This document shows positions 10,109 through 19,600 of a stretch of 64,000 bases of DNA, piece by piece. The position numbers and the translations under genes were made by a program. The stretch covers positions 1-64,000 of the forward strand of contig DATMGN010000033.1 of assembly GCA_035555435.1 (NCBI GenBank), read 5' to 3'. The notes beneath the pieces are model-generated. The model was not told the origin of the DNA. It searched no databases and saw nothing but the letters and a program-made list of their open reading frames with translations. The DNA is from 73-13 sp035555435. GTDB taxonomy: Bacteria; Actinomycetota; Actinomycetes; Actinomycetales; Microbacteriaceae. Every line of letters starts with the position of its first letter. The stretch's first letter is position 1.

Positions 10109-12172
10109 GTGACTGATCTGACCTGGGACGACATCGACCGGAAGGCGGTCGACACCGCCAGGATCCTCGCGGCCGATGCCGTCGAGAAGGTCGGCAACGG
10201 CCATCCCGGCACTGCCATGAGCCTCGCGCCGGCCGCCTATCTGCTCTACCAGCGGGTCATGCGCCACGACCCGTCGGACCCGCACTGGATCGGTCGCGAC
10301 CGCTTCGTGCTGAGCGTCGGCCACTCGAGCCTCACGCAGTACATCCAGCTCTACTACGGCGGGTTCGGGCTCGAGCTCGAAGACCTGGAGTCGCTGCGCA
10401 CCTGGGGCTCGCTGACGCCCGGCCACCCGGAGTTCGGCCACACCGACGGGGTCGAGATCACGACGGGGCCGCTCGGCCAGGGACTCGCCTCCGCGGTCGG
10501 TTTCGCCTACGCGCAGCGCTACGAGCGCGGACTCTTCGACCCCGATGCTGCGCCGGGCACGAGCCCCTTCGACCACTTCACCTACGTCATCTGCGGCGAC
10601 GGCGACCTTCAGGAGGGCGTGACCGCGGAGGCGAGCTCGCTCGCGGGTCACCAGCAGCTGGGCCGGCTCATCGCGATCTACGACTCGAACCAGATCTCGA
10701 TCGAGGACGACACCGACATCGCGTTCACCGAGGACGTCCACCGGCGCTACGAGGCCTACGGCTGGCACGTCCAGGTCGTCGACTGGAAGCGCAAGGGCGA
10801 GTACGTCGAGGACGTCGAGGAGCTCTTCGCGGCGATCGAGGCGGCGAAGGCGGTCGACGACAAGCCGTCGCTCATCATCCTGCGCACGATCATCGGCTGG
10901 CCGAGCCCGAAGAAGCAGAACACGGGCAAGATCCACGGTTCGGCGCTCGGGGCGGACGAGCTCGCGGGCGTCAAAGAGGTGCTCGGCTTCGACCCCGAGG
11001 CGCACTTCGTCGTCGCGCCCGAGGTCATCGAGCGCACTCGCGGCCTCGTCGCCCGCGGCGCCGAGGCGCACGCCCGCTGGCAGGCGGACTTCGACGCCTG
11101 GGCGGCCGCGAACCCCGAGCGTGCTTCGCTCCTCGCGCGGCTCGAGGCGGGCGAGCTGCCCGAGGGCCTGGACGCCGCGCTCCCCGAGTTCGAGGCGGGC
11201 ACCGAGGTCTCGACCCGGGCGGCGAGCGGCAAGGTCATCAACGCGATCGCGGGCCACATGCCCGAGCTGTGGGGCGGCTCGGCCGACCTCGCGGAGTCGA
11301 ACCTCACGACGATCAACGGTGCGGCGAGCTTCGTCCCGGCGGAGCATTCGACGCACGAGTGGACGGGCGACCGCTACGGCCGGGTGCTGCACTTCGGGAT
11401 TCGCGAGCACGCGATGGCGGCGATCGTCAACGGGATCGTGCTGCACGGGCCCACGCGCGCGTTCGGCGGCACGTTCCTCATCTTCAGCGACTACATGCGG
11501 CCGGCCGTCCGGCTCGCGGCGCTCATGCGCGTGCCGAGCATCTTCGTCTGGACGCACGACTCGGTCGCGCTCGGCGAGGACGGCCCGACGCACCAGCCGA
11601 TCGAGCAGCTTGCGGCCCTGCGCGCGATCCCGGGGCTCGACGTCGTCCGTCCCGCCGACGCGAACGAGACGGCGGTCGTGTGGCACGAGATGCTCCGGCG
11701 CCGGGGCGGCCCCGCGGGCATCGCGCTCACCCGTCAGAACATCCCGGTCCTCGACCGCGCTGAGCTCGCCCCGGCGAGCGAGGCCGTGCGCGGCGCGTAC
11801 GTCCTCGCCGACACGCCCGGCGTGCCGGACGCGATCGTCATCGCGACGGGATCCGAGGTGCAGCTCGCGCTCGCGGCGAGGGACGCCCTCGCGGCCGATG
11901 GCGTCGCGGTGCGGGTCGTGAGCGCCCCCTGCCTCGAGTGGTTCGAGGAGCAGGACGCGGCCTACCGCGAGCAGGTGCTGCCCGCGGGCGTCACCGCCCG
12001 GGTGAGCGTCGAGGCCGGCCTCGCGCTGTCGTGGCACCGCTACGTCGGCGATCGGGGCCGCTGCGTCTCGATCGAGCACTTCGGCGCCTCGGCCGATTGG
12101 AAGACCCTGTTCCGCGAGTTCGGCATCACCGCCGACGCGGTCGTCGCAGCAGTGAAGGAGACGCTGGCATGA
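10109..12172 (+). CDS. tkt: Transketolase
   Basis: Thiamine-diphosphate enzyme moving two-carbon ketol units in the non-oxidative pentose-phosphate pathway. The 687 aa span the full family length. GNGHPGTAMSL (substrate site), GDGDLQEGVTAEA (ThDP/Mg binding) and FGIREHAMAAI with its catalytic glutamate are all present. Start: a TTG lies 3 codons upstream, but GTG at 10109 matches family N termini and sits just after the TAGGAT element. The ATGA overlap with tal begins a chain of six 4-nt-overlapping genes. Confidence 0.96.
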   Translation: MTDLTWDDIDRKAVDTARILAADAVEKVGNGHPGTAMSLAPAAYLLYQRVMRHDPSDPHWIGRDRFVLSVGHSSLTQYIQLYYGGFGLELEDLESLRTWGSLTPGHPEFGHTDGVEITTGPLGQGLASAVGFAYAQRYERGLFDPDAAPGTSPFDHFTYVICGDGDLQEGVTAEASSLAGHQQLGRLIAIYDSNQISIEDDTDIAFTEDVHRRYEAYGWHVQVVDWKRKGEYVEDVEELFAAIEAAKAVDDKPSLIILRTIIGWPSPKKQNTGKIHGSALGADELAGVKEVLGFDPEAHFVVAPEVIERTRGLVARGAEAHARWQADFDAWAAANPERASLLARLEAGELPEGLDAALPEFEAGTEVSTRAASGKVINAIAGHMPELWGGSADLAESNLTTINGAASFVPAEHSTHEWTGDRYGRVLHFGIREHAMAAIVNGIVLHGPTRAFGGTFLIFSDYMRPAVRLAALMRVPSIFVWTHDSVALGEDGPTHQPIEQLAALRAIPGLDVVRPADANETAVVWHEMLRRRGGPAGIALTRQNIPVLDRAELAPASEAVRGAYVLADTPGVPDAIVIATGSEVQLALAARDALAADGVAVRVVSAPCLEWFEEQDAAYREQVLPAGVTARVSVEAGLALSWHRYVGDRGRCVSIEHFGASADWKTLFREFGITADAVVAAVKETLA

Positions 12173-13293
12173 CCTCGAACACCCAGGCACTGTCCGACCT
12201 CGGCGTGAGCATCTGGCTCGACGACCTCTCGCGCGAGCGCATCGTTTCGGGCGGGCTGCAGCGCCTCGTCGAGACCCGCAACGTCGTCGGCGTCACGACG
12301 AATCCGACGATCTTCGCGGGTGCGCTCGCCAAGGGCGACGCGTATGCGGAGCAGGTCGCGGCGCTCGCCGCGGAGGGCGTCGACGTCGATGAGGCGGTCT
12401 TCCGCATCACGACGGATGATGTGCGCGCCGGCTGCGACGTGCTCCGCCCCGTATGGGAGGCGACGGGCGGTCAGGACGGCCGCGTCTCCATCGAGGTCTC
12501 GCCCGGCCTCGCGTTCGACACCGCGGGCACGATCGCCGAGGCGAAGCGGCTGTGGGCGACGGTCGATCGGCCGAACGCGATGATCAAGATCCCTGCGACG
12601 CTGGAGGGCCTGCCCGCGATCGAGGAGGCGACCGCCTCGGGCATCAGCGTCAATGTGACGCTCATCTTCTCGCTCGAGCGCTACCGCGCCGTCGCGGCGG
12701 CGTATCTCGCGGGCCTCGAGCGGGCGCAGGCCGCGGGCATCGACCTGTCGACGATCCGCAGCGTCGCCTCGTTCTTCGTGTCGCGGGTCGACACCGAGGT
12801 CGACCAGCGGCTCGCCCGAGTCGGCGGCTCGACGGGGACGCGGCTGAAGTCCCGCGCCGGGGTCGCGAACGCGCGCCTGGCCTATCAGGCCTTCCAGCAG
12901 ATCTTCCGCTCCGAGCGTGCGCGCACCCTGCTCGCGGCGGGCGCGCACGTGCAGCGCCCACTGTGGGCCTCGACGGGGGTCAAGGACCCCTCCCTGCCTG
13001 ACACGCTCTACGTCACGCAGCTCGCGGTCGCGGACACGGTCAACACGATGCCGGAGAAGACGCTCGAGGCGACGTTCGACCATGCCGTGCTCGAGGGCGA
13101 CGCCGTGACCGGCTCCTACGCGGACGCGCAGGCGGTCATCGACGCGCTCGCCGCGGTCGGCATCCAGATCGACGAGGTCACGGCCCTGCTCGAACGCGAG
13201 GGCGTCGAGAAGTTCATCGCGTCGTGGACCGAGCTCCTCGACACGGTGGGGGCCGCGCTCGCCGCGGCCGGCCCGAGCGGACTCGCGCGGTGA
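12169..13293 (+). CDS. tal: Transaldolase
   Basis: Transfers a dihydroxyacetone unit through a lysine Schiff base in the pentose-phosphate pathway. The 374 aa fit the longer transaldolase class of actinobacteria and cyanobacteria. TTNPTIF near residue 44, the Schiff-base region AMIKIPAT and the LWASTGVKDP segment are visible. It starts inside the tkt stop (ATGA) and ends inside the pgi start (GTGA). Confidence 0.95.
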   Translation: MTSNTQALSDLGVSIWLDDLSRERIVSGGLQRLVETRNVVGVTTNPTIFAGALAKGDAYAEQVAALAAEGVDVDEAVFRITTDDVRAGCDVLRPVWEATGGQDGRVSIEVSPGLAFDTAGTIAEAKRLWATVDRPNAMIKIPATLEGLPAIEEATASGISVNVTLIFSLERYRAVAAAYLAGLERAQAAGIDLSTIRSVASFFVSRVDTEVDQRLARVGGSTGTRLKSRAGVANARLAYQAFQQIFRSERARTLLAAGAHVQRPLWASTGVKDPSLPDTLYVTQLAVADTVNTMPEKTLEATFDHAVLEGDAVTGSYADAQAVIDALAAVGIQIDEVTALLEREGVEKFIASWTELLDTVGAALAAAGPSGLAR

Positions 13294-14834
13294 CCGTCTC
13301 GATCGCGGTGCGCGGTGCGGCGGCCGAGGCTGTCGACCGCCACGTGCCCGCGCTCGTCGCGGACCTCGTCGCGAGCTCGATCAGCGCACAGGACCCGGCG
13401 CTGTGGGGCCCCGAAGCGGAGTCCGAGGCTGCGATCCGTCTCGGCTGGACCGAAGCCGTCGCGATCTCGCGGCCCCTCGTGGAGCCCATCCTGAAGCTGC
13501 GCGCCGAGTTCCTGCGCGCCGGTGTCGATCGCTTCGTGCTCTGCGGCATGGGCGGCTCCTCGCTCGCGCCCGAGGTGATCGCGGCCACGTACGGGGTCGA
13601 TTTGACGATCCTCGACTCGACCGATCCGGCGCAGGTCGCCGACGCCGTCGTCGCGCTCGAGCGCACCGCGGTGGTCGTCTCCTCCAAGTCCGGCTCGACG
13701 CTCGAGACCGACAGTCAGAAGCGCGCCTTCGAGGCCGCCTTCCAGGCTGCAGGGATCGACCCGGCCACGCGCATCGTCGTCGTCACGGACCCGGGGTCGC
13801 CGCTCGATGCGGCGTCCCGCGAGGCCGGCTACCGAGTGTTCAACGCCGACCCCGACGTCGGCGGCCGGTACTCGGCGCTCACCGCGTTCGGTCTCGTGCC
13901 GTCCGGGCTTGCCGGCGCCGACATCGCCGAGCTCCTCGACGAGGCCGAGGCGATCCAGCTCGAGCTCGCGGTCGATCTGCCGACGAACCCCGGGCTCATC
14001 CTCGGCGCGGCGATCGCCGGCACCTCGCCGCGCCGCGACAAGCTCGGGATCGTCAGCGACGGCACCCACATCGTGGGTCTCGGGAACTGGATCGAACAGC
14101 TCATCGCGGAGTCCACTGGCAAGCAGGGCACGGGGATCCTGCCGGTCGTGCTCGAACCGGACGCGCCCGAGCTCGGCTTGGACCTGCCGGACCTGCAGAT
14201 CGTGCGGCTCGTGGGCGCGTTCGCCGACACGCGAGTTGTCGCTGCGGGCGAGATCGAGCTCGCCGGCACGCTCGGCGCCCAGTTCATGGTCTGGGAGGTC
14301 GCGACGGCGGTCGCCGGCCGGCTGCTCGGGATCAACCCTTTCGACCAGCCCGACGTCGAGTCGGCGAAGGTCGCCGCGCGCGCGCTCATCGACGACCTGA
14401 CCCCGCCACCCGCGGGCGTGCCCGTCGACGGCGCCGCGGGACTGCTCGCCGATCTCCTCGAGCGGGTGCCCGCGGACGGCTATGTCGCGGTGCACGCCTA
14501 CCTCGACCGTGTCGCCCACGGGCGGCTCGCGGAGATCCGCGCGATCCTCGCGGCCCGCGTCGGCCGGCCCGTGACGTTCGGCTGGGGCCCGCGCTTCCTG
14601 CACTCGACCGGCCAGTATCACAAGGGCGGTCCCGCGCAGGGTGTGTTCCTCCAACTCGTCGGCGCCGAGTCGGTCGACGTGCCGATCCCCGGTCGCTCGT
14701 TCACGTTCGGGCAAGTGATCCGGGCCCAGGCCGCGGGCGACGCGAAGGTGCTCGCGGATCATGGACGCCCGGTGCTCACCGTCGAGGTGTCCGCGGCGGA
14801 CCCGTCCGCCGCGATCGCGCTGGCCGCCGGATGA
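13290..14834 (+). CDS. pgi: Glucose-6-phosphate isomerase
   Basis: Interconverts glucose-6-phosphate and fructose-6-phosphate. The 514-aa sequence has the SIS-type signatures CGMGGSSLAPE, VSSKSGST and QYHKGGPAQGVFLQ. This form resembles the isomerase half of bifunctional transaldolase/phosphoglucose isomerase proteins more than the classical ~550-aa enzyme (recognised by motif, not by alignment). The GTG at 13290 overlaps the tal stop by 4 nt; the frame extends further upstream but would run through tal. Confidence 0.9.
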   Translation: MTVSIAVRGAAAEAVDRHVPALVADLVASSISAQDPALWGPEAESEAAIRLGWTEAVAISRPLVEPILKLRAEFLRAGVDRFVLCGMGGSSLAPEVIAATYGVDLTILDSTDPAQVADAVVALERTAVVVSSKSGSTLETDSQKRAFEAAFQAAGIDPATRIVVVTDPGSPLDAASREAGYRVFNADPDVGGRYSALTAFGLVPSGLAGADIAELLDEAEAIQLELAVDLPTNPGLILGAAIAGTSPRRDKLGIVSDGTHIVGLGNWIEQLIAESTGKQGTGILPVVLEPDAPELGLDLPDLQIVRLVGAFADTRVVAAGEIELAGTLGAQFMVWEVATAVAGRLLGINPFDQPDVESAKVAARALIDDLTPPPAGVPVDGAAGLLADLLERVPADGYVAVHAYLDRVAHGRLAEIRAILAARVGRPVTFGWGPRFLHSTGQYHKGGPAQGVFLQLVGAESVDVPIPGRSFTFGQVIRAQAAGDAKVLADHGRPVLTVEVSAADPSAAIALAAG

Positions 14835-16372
14835 GCCCGGCGCCGATCGGGCCGGGGCGCAATCCGCTCCGCATCGACTCGGACCGGCGCCTCGGCCGTA
14901 TCGCGGGACCGAGCGGTCTCGTCATCTTCGGAGTCACGGGCGACCTGAGCCGCAAGAAGCTCATGCCCGCGGTCTACGACCTCGCGAACCGCGGGCTGCT
15001 GCCCCCCGGCTTCGCGCTCGTCGGCTTCGCCCGCCGCGACTGGGCGGACGAGGACTTCGCGAAGATCGTGCACGACGCCGTCCGCGAGCACGCGCGCACG
15101 CCATTCGACGAGGACGTGTGGCGCCAGCTCGCCAAGGGCATCCGATTCGTCTCGGGCGAGTTCGACGACACGGCCGCGTTCGCGACGCTGCGCGAGACGA
15201 TCGAGGCGCTCGACCGGGAGCGCGGCACGATGGGCAACCACGTCTTCTACCTGTCGATCCCCCCGAAGTCGTTCCCCATCGTGACCGAGCAGCTGCGCGA
15301 CTCCGGGCTCGCCGCCCCCGTCGACGGTCAGTGGCGCCGGGTCGTCATCGAGAAGCCCTTCGGCCACGACCTCGCCTCGGCGCGGGAGCTCAACGGCGTG
15401 GTCTCGAGCGTCTTCCCGCCCGACGCGGTGTTCCGGATCGACCACTACCTCGGCAAGGAGACGGTCCAGAACATCCTCGCGCTGCGGTTCGCCAACATGC
15501 TGTTCGAGCCGATCTGGAACGCGAACTACGTCGACCACGTGCAGATCACGATGGCGGAGGACGTCGGCGTCGGCGGACGTGCCGGATACTACGACGGTGT
15601 CGGCGCGGCGCGCGACGTCATTCAGAACCATCTCCTCCAGCTCCTCGCACTCACCGCGATGGAGGAGCCCGTGTCGTTCGCGGCGAGCGACCTGCGCGCC
15701 GAGAAGGAGAAGGTCCTCTCCGCCGTGCGGCTGCCGAGCGACCTCGCGACGTACACGGCGCGGGGTCAGTACTCCGCCGGATGGCAGGGCGGCGAGCAGG
15801 TCGTCGGGTTCCTTCAGGAGCAGGGCATGGACCCGGCGTCGACGACCGAGACCTATGCCGCGCTCCGCCTCGACATCGACACGCGACGCTGGGCCGGCGT
15901 GCCGTTCTACCTGCGGACCGGCAAGCGCCTCGGTCGCCGCGTCACGGAGATCGCCGTCGTGTTCAAGCGCGCGCCGCAGTACCTCTTCGAGGCGTCGCAG
16001 ACCGGTTCTCTCGGACAGAACGCGCTCGTCATCCGCGTCCAGCCGGACGAGGGCGTCACGATCCGCTTCGGATCGAAGGTGCCGGGCGCGGGCATGCACG
16101 TCCGCGACGTGACGATGGACTTCGGCTACGGGCACGCGTTCACGGAGCAGAGTCCCGAGGCGTACGAGCGGCTCATCCTCGACGTGCTGCTCGGCGATCC
16201 GCCCCTGTTCCCCCGGCACGAGGAGGTCGAGCTGTCGTGGCGGATCCTCGACCCGATCGAGGAGTTCTGGGCCTCGGGCGGCGCGCCCGAGCAGTACCGT
16301 CCCGGGACGTGGGGCCCCGCCTCCGCGGAACGGCTGATGGCCGCCGACGGACGCAGCTGGAGGCTGCCATGA
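14831..16372 (+). CDS. zwf: Glucose-6-phosphate 1-dehydrogenase
   Basis: First enzyme of the oxidative pentose-phosphate branch, making NADPH. The 513 aa include the nucleotide-binding FGVTGDLSRKKLMPA, the active-site RIDHYLGKE and the RTGKRL segment. It starts in the pgi stop (ATGA) and ends in the opcA start (ATGA). The next gene, opcA, is its assembly factor. Confidence 0.97.
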   Translation: MSPAPIGPGRNPLRIDSDRRLGRIAGPSGLVIFGVTGDLSRKKLMPAVYDLANRGLLPPGFALVGFARRDWADEDFAKIVHDAVREHARTPFDEDVWRQLAKGIRFVSGEFDDTAAFATLRETIEALDRERGTMGNHVFYLSIPPKSFPIVTEQLRDSGLAAPVDGQWRRVVIEKPFGHDLASARELNGVVSSVFPPDAVFRIDHYLGKETVQNILALRFANMLFEPIWNANYVDHVQITMAEDVGVGGRAGYYDGVGAARDVIQNHLLQLLALTAMEEPVSFAASDLRAEKEKVLSAVRLPSDLATYTARGQYSAGWQGGEQVVGFLQEQGMDPASTTETYAALRLDIDTRRWAGVPFYLRTGKRLGRRVTEIAVVFKRAPQYLFEASQTGSLGQNALVIRVQPDEGVTIRFGSKVPGAGMHVRDVTMDFGYGHAFTEQSPEAYERLILDVLLGDPPLFPRHEEVELSWRILDPIEEFWASGGAPEQYRPGTWGPASAERLMAADGRSWRLP

Positions 16373-17310
16373 TTATCGACCTGCCGAACACGACCGTCTC
16401 CGCGATCTCCAAGACGCTCGTGCGCCTGCGCGACGAGGGCGGCGCGGTCGCGCTGGGCCGCGTGCTCACGCTCGTCATCTCGACGGACCCGAGCGTCGAG
16501 GAGCAGACGATCGACGCGGCGAACGCCGCCTCGCGGGAGCACCCCATGCGGGTCATCGTGCTCTCGCACCAGCCCGGCGCCGAGTCGGCGAAGGCGCGCA
16601 TCGACGCGCAGATCCGACTCGGCGGCGACGCGGGCGCGAGCGAGGTCATCCTCGTGCGCGGCCACGGCGAGGCGGGCCGGGACGAGGAGTCCCTCGTCAC
16701 CGGTCTGCTGCTGCCCGACGCGCCGGTCGTCGTGTGGTGGTCGGGCGAGGCGCCGGAGGTCGTGGCGGAGTCCGAGCTCGGTCGGATCGCCCAGCGGCGC
16801 ATCACCGACGCCGCGACTCGACCGGATCCGCGCGATGCGCTCGCGGCGCTGTCCATGAACCACACGCCGGGCGACACCGACTTCGCCTGGACCCGGATCA
16901 CGCTCTGGCGCTCCCAGCTCGCCGCCGTCCTCGATCAGCCGCCCTATGAGCCCGTCGAGGCGATCGAGGTCATCGGCTCGCTCGACTCGCCGTCGCTCGT
17001 GCTGCTCGGCGCGTGGCTCGGTCTCCAGCTCCAGGCCCCCGTGTCCTTGTCCGCACCCGAGGCGGTCGAGGAGGTCGAGGGCGTGCACACCGTGCGCCTG
17101 CACCGCGCCAGCGGCACGATCGAGCTCTCGCGCATCTCCGGCCAGTCGATCCGGCTCACCCAGCCCGGTCAGCCGGAGCACGAGATCACGATCCCGCGGC
17201 GCACCAACCGGGAGTGCCTCGCGGAGGAGCTGCGGCGACTCGACCCCGACGAGGTGTACGAGGCCGTCATCACGCGCGGTCTCGGACTTCCGCGTACGGT
17301 GGAGGCGTGA
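16369..17310 (+). CDS. opcA: Glucose-6-phosphate dehydrogenase assembly protein OpcA
   Basis: 313-aa protein of the OpcA family, which activates or assembles G6PDH in cyanobacteria and actinobacteria. The family features LPNTTVSAISKTL at the N terminus and the central PVVVWWSGEAP are visible. It lies immediately downstream of zwf, with 4-nt overlaps at both ends, consistent with stoichiometric co-expression. Confidence 0.93.
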   Translation: MIIDLPNTTVSAISKTLVRLRDEGGAVALGRVLTLVISTDPSVEEQTIDAANAASREHPMRVIVLSHQPGAESAKARIDAQIRLGGDAGASEVILVRGHGEAGRDEESLVTGLLLPDAPVVVWWSGEAPEVVAESELGRIAQRRITDAATRPDPRDALAALSMNHTPGDTDFAWTRITLWRSQLAAVLDQPPYEPVEAIEVIGSLDSPSLVLLGAWLGLQLQAPVSLSAPEAVEEVEGVHTVRLHRASGTIELSRISGQSIRLTQPGQPEHEITIPRRTNRECLAEELRRLDPDEVYEAVITRGLGLPRTVEA

Positions 17311-18113
17311 CGAACGAACCCAAGGTCATCGTCCACGAGGACGGAGCCGCGCTGCAGGCCTTCCTCGCGGGGCGTTTCATCGGGCGCATGATCCAGGTCG
17401 TCGGCGAGTTCGACGAGGCGAACGTCGTGCTCACGGGCGGGTCGGTCGGCATCGGGCTGCTCGCCACGATCAATGCGCACGCCGATCGCGATCGGGCGCC
17501 GTGGGACCGCATCCACTTCTGGTGGGGCGACGAGCGCTGGCTGCCGCGCGCCGATGCGGAGCGCAACGAGCGCCAGGCGCGCGAGGCGCTGCTCGATCAC
17601 GTGCCCGTCGACCCGGCCAAGGTCCACGCCTTCGCGGCATCCGACGACGGGATCGATCTCGACGCGGCCGCGGACCGCTACGCGGCGGAGCTGCGTCGAG
17701 CCGCCCCGCCGAACCTCCCGCTGCCGCCGTTCGACCTCGTGTACCTCGGCGTCGGCCCTGACGGGCACATCGCATCGCTCTTCCCGGGCCTTCCTGGGAT
17801 CCGGGAACGCGATCGCTCGGTCATCGCGGTGCGCAACTCCCCCAAGCCCCCGCCGGAGCGACTCTCGCTGACGATCCCCGTGCTCAACTCGGGCGCCCGG
17901 GTCGCCGTCTTCGCGACGGGTGCCGAGAAGGCCTCGGCCGTCGGCCTCGCCCTCGCGGGAGCGAGCCCCGACGAGGTACCCCTCGCCGCCGTCCGGGCGC
18001 GACGACGCACCGGGATCCATCTCGACCGCGATGCCGCCGCGCAGGTCCCGCAGCGACTGCTGGACCCGGGCGAGTTCTGGACCTCGGCCGACGAGACACC
18101 AGAAGGCGCCTAG
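17307..18113 (+). CDS. pgl: 6-phosphogluconolactonase
   Basis: Hydrolyses 6-phosphogluconolactone, the product of Zwf. The 268 aa carry the NagB/Pgl-type motifs LTGGSVG, IHFWWGDERWLP and LGVGPDGHIASLFPG. GTG at 17307 overlaps the opcA stop. It closes the six-gene operon. The next enzyme, 6-phosphogluconate dehydrogenase (gnd), is not in this cluster. The gene ends 10 bp from the convergent rbpA. Confidence 0.94.
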   Translation: MTNEPKVIVHEDGAALQAFLAGRFIGRMIQVVGEFDEANVVLTGGSVGIGLLATINAHADRDRAPWDRIHFWWGDERWLPRADAERNERQAREALLDHVPVDPAKVHAFAASDDGIDLDAAADRYAAELRRAAPPNLPLPPFDLVYLGVGPDGHIASLFPGLPGIRERDRSVIAVRNSPKPPPERLSLTIPVLNSGARVAVFATGAEKASAVGLALAGASPDEVPLAAVRARRRTGIHLDRDAAAQVPQRLLDPGEFWTSADETPEGA

Positions 18114-18123
18114 GCGAACGCCG

Positions 18124-18480
18124 TCAGCCCTCGCCCCGGCGCGAGCGCAGCTGCTGCAGCGCCTCCTCGAGGAGCTGCTCCGCCTCCTCGTCGCTGCGCC
18201 GCTCCTTGACGTACGCGAGGTGCGTCTTGTACGGCTCCTGCTTGGTGAGCAAAGGCGGATTCGCCCGGTCGCGACCGGCCGGCAGCCCGGTCGTCGGCGA
18301 GTCGATCGTGTCCGGGATCTCCTCGTCCGGCAGCCCGGCGGCGAAATAGCGGACGGTCTCGTTGCCGAGCCCGTCCCAGTACGAGACGGCCACGCGATCA
18401 GCGGTGATCCCGCGGTCCTGCTCCCCCATCGGGCCGGAGCCCACTCGCGATCCTCGGATCGCACTTCCCCCTGACGCCAC
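18124..18480 (-). CDS. rbpA: RNA polymerase-binding protein RbpA
   Basis: Actinobacteria-specific factor that binds RNA polymerase and the principal sigma factor and stimulates open-complex formation. The 118 aa include the N-terminal IRGSRVGSG segment, the core around YWDGLGNETVRYFA, and the sigma-interacting C-terminal region with KTHLAYVKERRS. GTG start at 18480, preceded by GAGGGGAGAA. It follows secG by 30 nt on the same strand. Confidence 0.95.
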   Translation of the reverse strand: MASGGSAIRGSRVGSGPMGEQDRGITADRVAVSYWDGLGNETVRYFAAGLPDEEIPDTIDSPTTGLPAGRDRANPPLLTKQEPYKTHLAYVKERRSDEEAEQLLEEALQQLRSRRGEG

Positions 18481-18510
18481 GCTTCTCCCCTCGCGCGTTG
18501 AATGCCTGAA

Positions 18511-18765
18511 TCAGACGCCGGTCGTCGCGTACTTCGCGACCACTCCCAGGACGACGATGCAGGTGATCCAGATAACGCCGAGCAGGACCGTGATCCGGTT
18601 GAGGTTGCGCTCGGCCACACCGGAAGCCCCGAGGCTCGAGGTGACGCCGCCGCCGAACATGTCGGACAGGCCGCCGCCGCGCCCCTTGTGGAGCAGGATC
18701 AGCAGCGTCAGCAGCAGGCTGGTGAGCCCCAGGATGATCTGGAGCACGATCTGCAGAACTTGCAC
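18511..18765 (-). CDS. secG: Preprotein translocase subunit SecG
   Basis: 84-aa membrane subunit of SecYEG with two hydrophobic helices (about 2-24 and 57-78) separated by the family loop HKGRGGGLSDMFGG. GTG start with GAGAGGA upstream. It stands between tpiA and rbpA, the usual place next to the triose-phosphate genes in actinobacteria. Confidence 0.94.
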   Translation of the reverse strand: MQVLQIVLQIILGLTSLLLTLLILLHKGRGGGLSDMFGGGVTSSLGASGVAERNLNRITVLLGVIWITCIVVLGVVAKYATTGV

Positions 18766-18797
18766 GGGGTCCTCTCGGTGCTGGAATCAGCCTTGAA

Positions 18798-18803
18798 AGT
18801 ATA
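18798..18803 (-). promoter_or_regulatory. secG -10 element
   Basis: TATACT on the minus strand about 33 nt upstream of the secG GTG. Unlike the leaderless promoters elsewhere in the window it leaves room for a leader with the GAGAGGA ribosome-binding site. Confidence 0.4.
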
Positions 18804-18805
18804 GA

Positions 18806-19600
18806 TCAGACTCCGACGTGCTTCTGGAAGCGCGCGATCGCAGCGAACTCCGTCGCGTCGAGACTCGCGCCGCCGACGAGCGCGCCGTCGATGTCCGGCT
18901 CCCGCATGAAACCGGCGATGTTCGACGACTTGACGGAGCCGCCGTAGAGGATGCGGGTCGCCGTGGCGACCGACTCGCCGAGGACGTCGCGGATCGTGGC
19001 GCGCAGCGCCGCCGCGACCGACTGGGCCTGTTCGCTCGTCGCGGCCTGTCCCGAGCCGATGGCCCAGACCGGCTCGTACGCGACGACGAGCTCCGGCTCG
19101 CCCGTGAGCGTCGCCAGGACGGCCCGCAGCTGCGCGACCGGGACAGCCGCAGCCCCGTGCGTCTCAAGATCCTCCGCCGTCTCGCCGACGCAGAGCACCG
19201 GGACGAGCTGGTGGCGCAGCGCCGCCTGGACCTTCTCGGCGCAGACCTCGTCGCTCTCCGCGTGATACTGCCGCCGCTCCGAGTGGCCCACGAGCACGTA
19301 GCGGCAGTCGAGGGCCTTCAGGAATGCGCCCGAGATCTCGCCCGTGTAGGCACCGGCGTCGTGCGCCGAGAGATCCTGGCCGCCGTAGCGGATCTCGAGC
19401 TTGTCGGCCGAGACGAGCGTCTGGACCGAGCGGAGATCGGTGAACGGGGGGAACACCGCGACCTCGGCACCGTCCGCGCCGTAGGAGTGGTGCCCCTCCT
19501 GGAGCGTCCAGCCGAGCTTCTGCACCGTCGCGATCGCCTGGAGGTGGTCCAGGTTCATCTTCCAGTTGCCCGCGATGAGCGGGACGCGACCTACTGCCAA
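18806..19600 (-). CDS. tpiA: Triose-phosphate isomerase
   Basis: Interconverts dihydroxyacetone phosphate and glyceraldehyde-3-phosphate. The 264 aa show AGNWKMN (substrate lysine), GHSERR (catalytic His region) and AYEPVWAIG (catalytic Glu). The only start giving a normal N terminus is a TTG at 19600. It has GGAGG 6 nt upstream and lies 10 nt inside the end of pgk, so expression depends on coupling to pgk. Confidence 0.94.
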   Translation of the reverse strand: MAVGRVPLIAGNWKMNLDHLQAIATVQKLGWTLQEGHHSYGADGAEVAVFPPFTDLRSVQTLVSADKLEIRYGGQDLSAHDAGAYTGEISGAFLKALDCRYVLVGHSERRQYHAESDEVCAEKVQAALRHQLVPVLCVGETAEDLETHGAAAVPVAQLRAVLATLTGEPELVVAYEPVWAIGSGQAATSEQAQSVAAALRATIRDVLGESVATATRILYGGSVKSSNIAGFMREPDIDGALVGGASLDATEFAAIARFQKHVGV

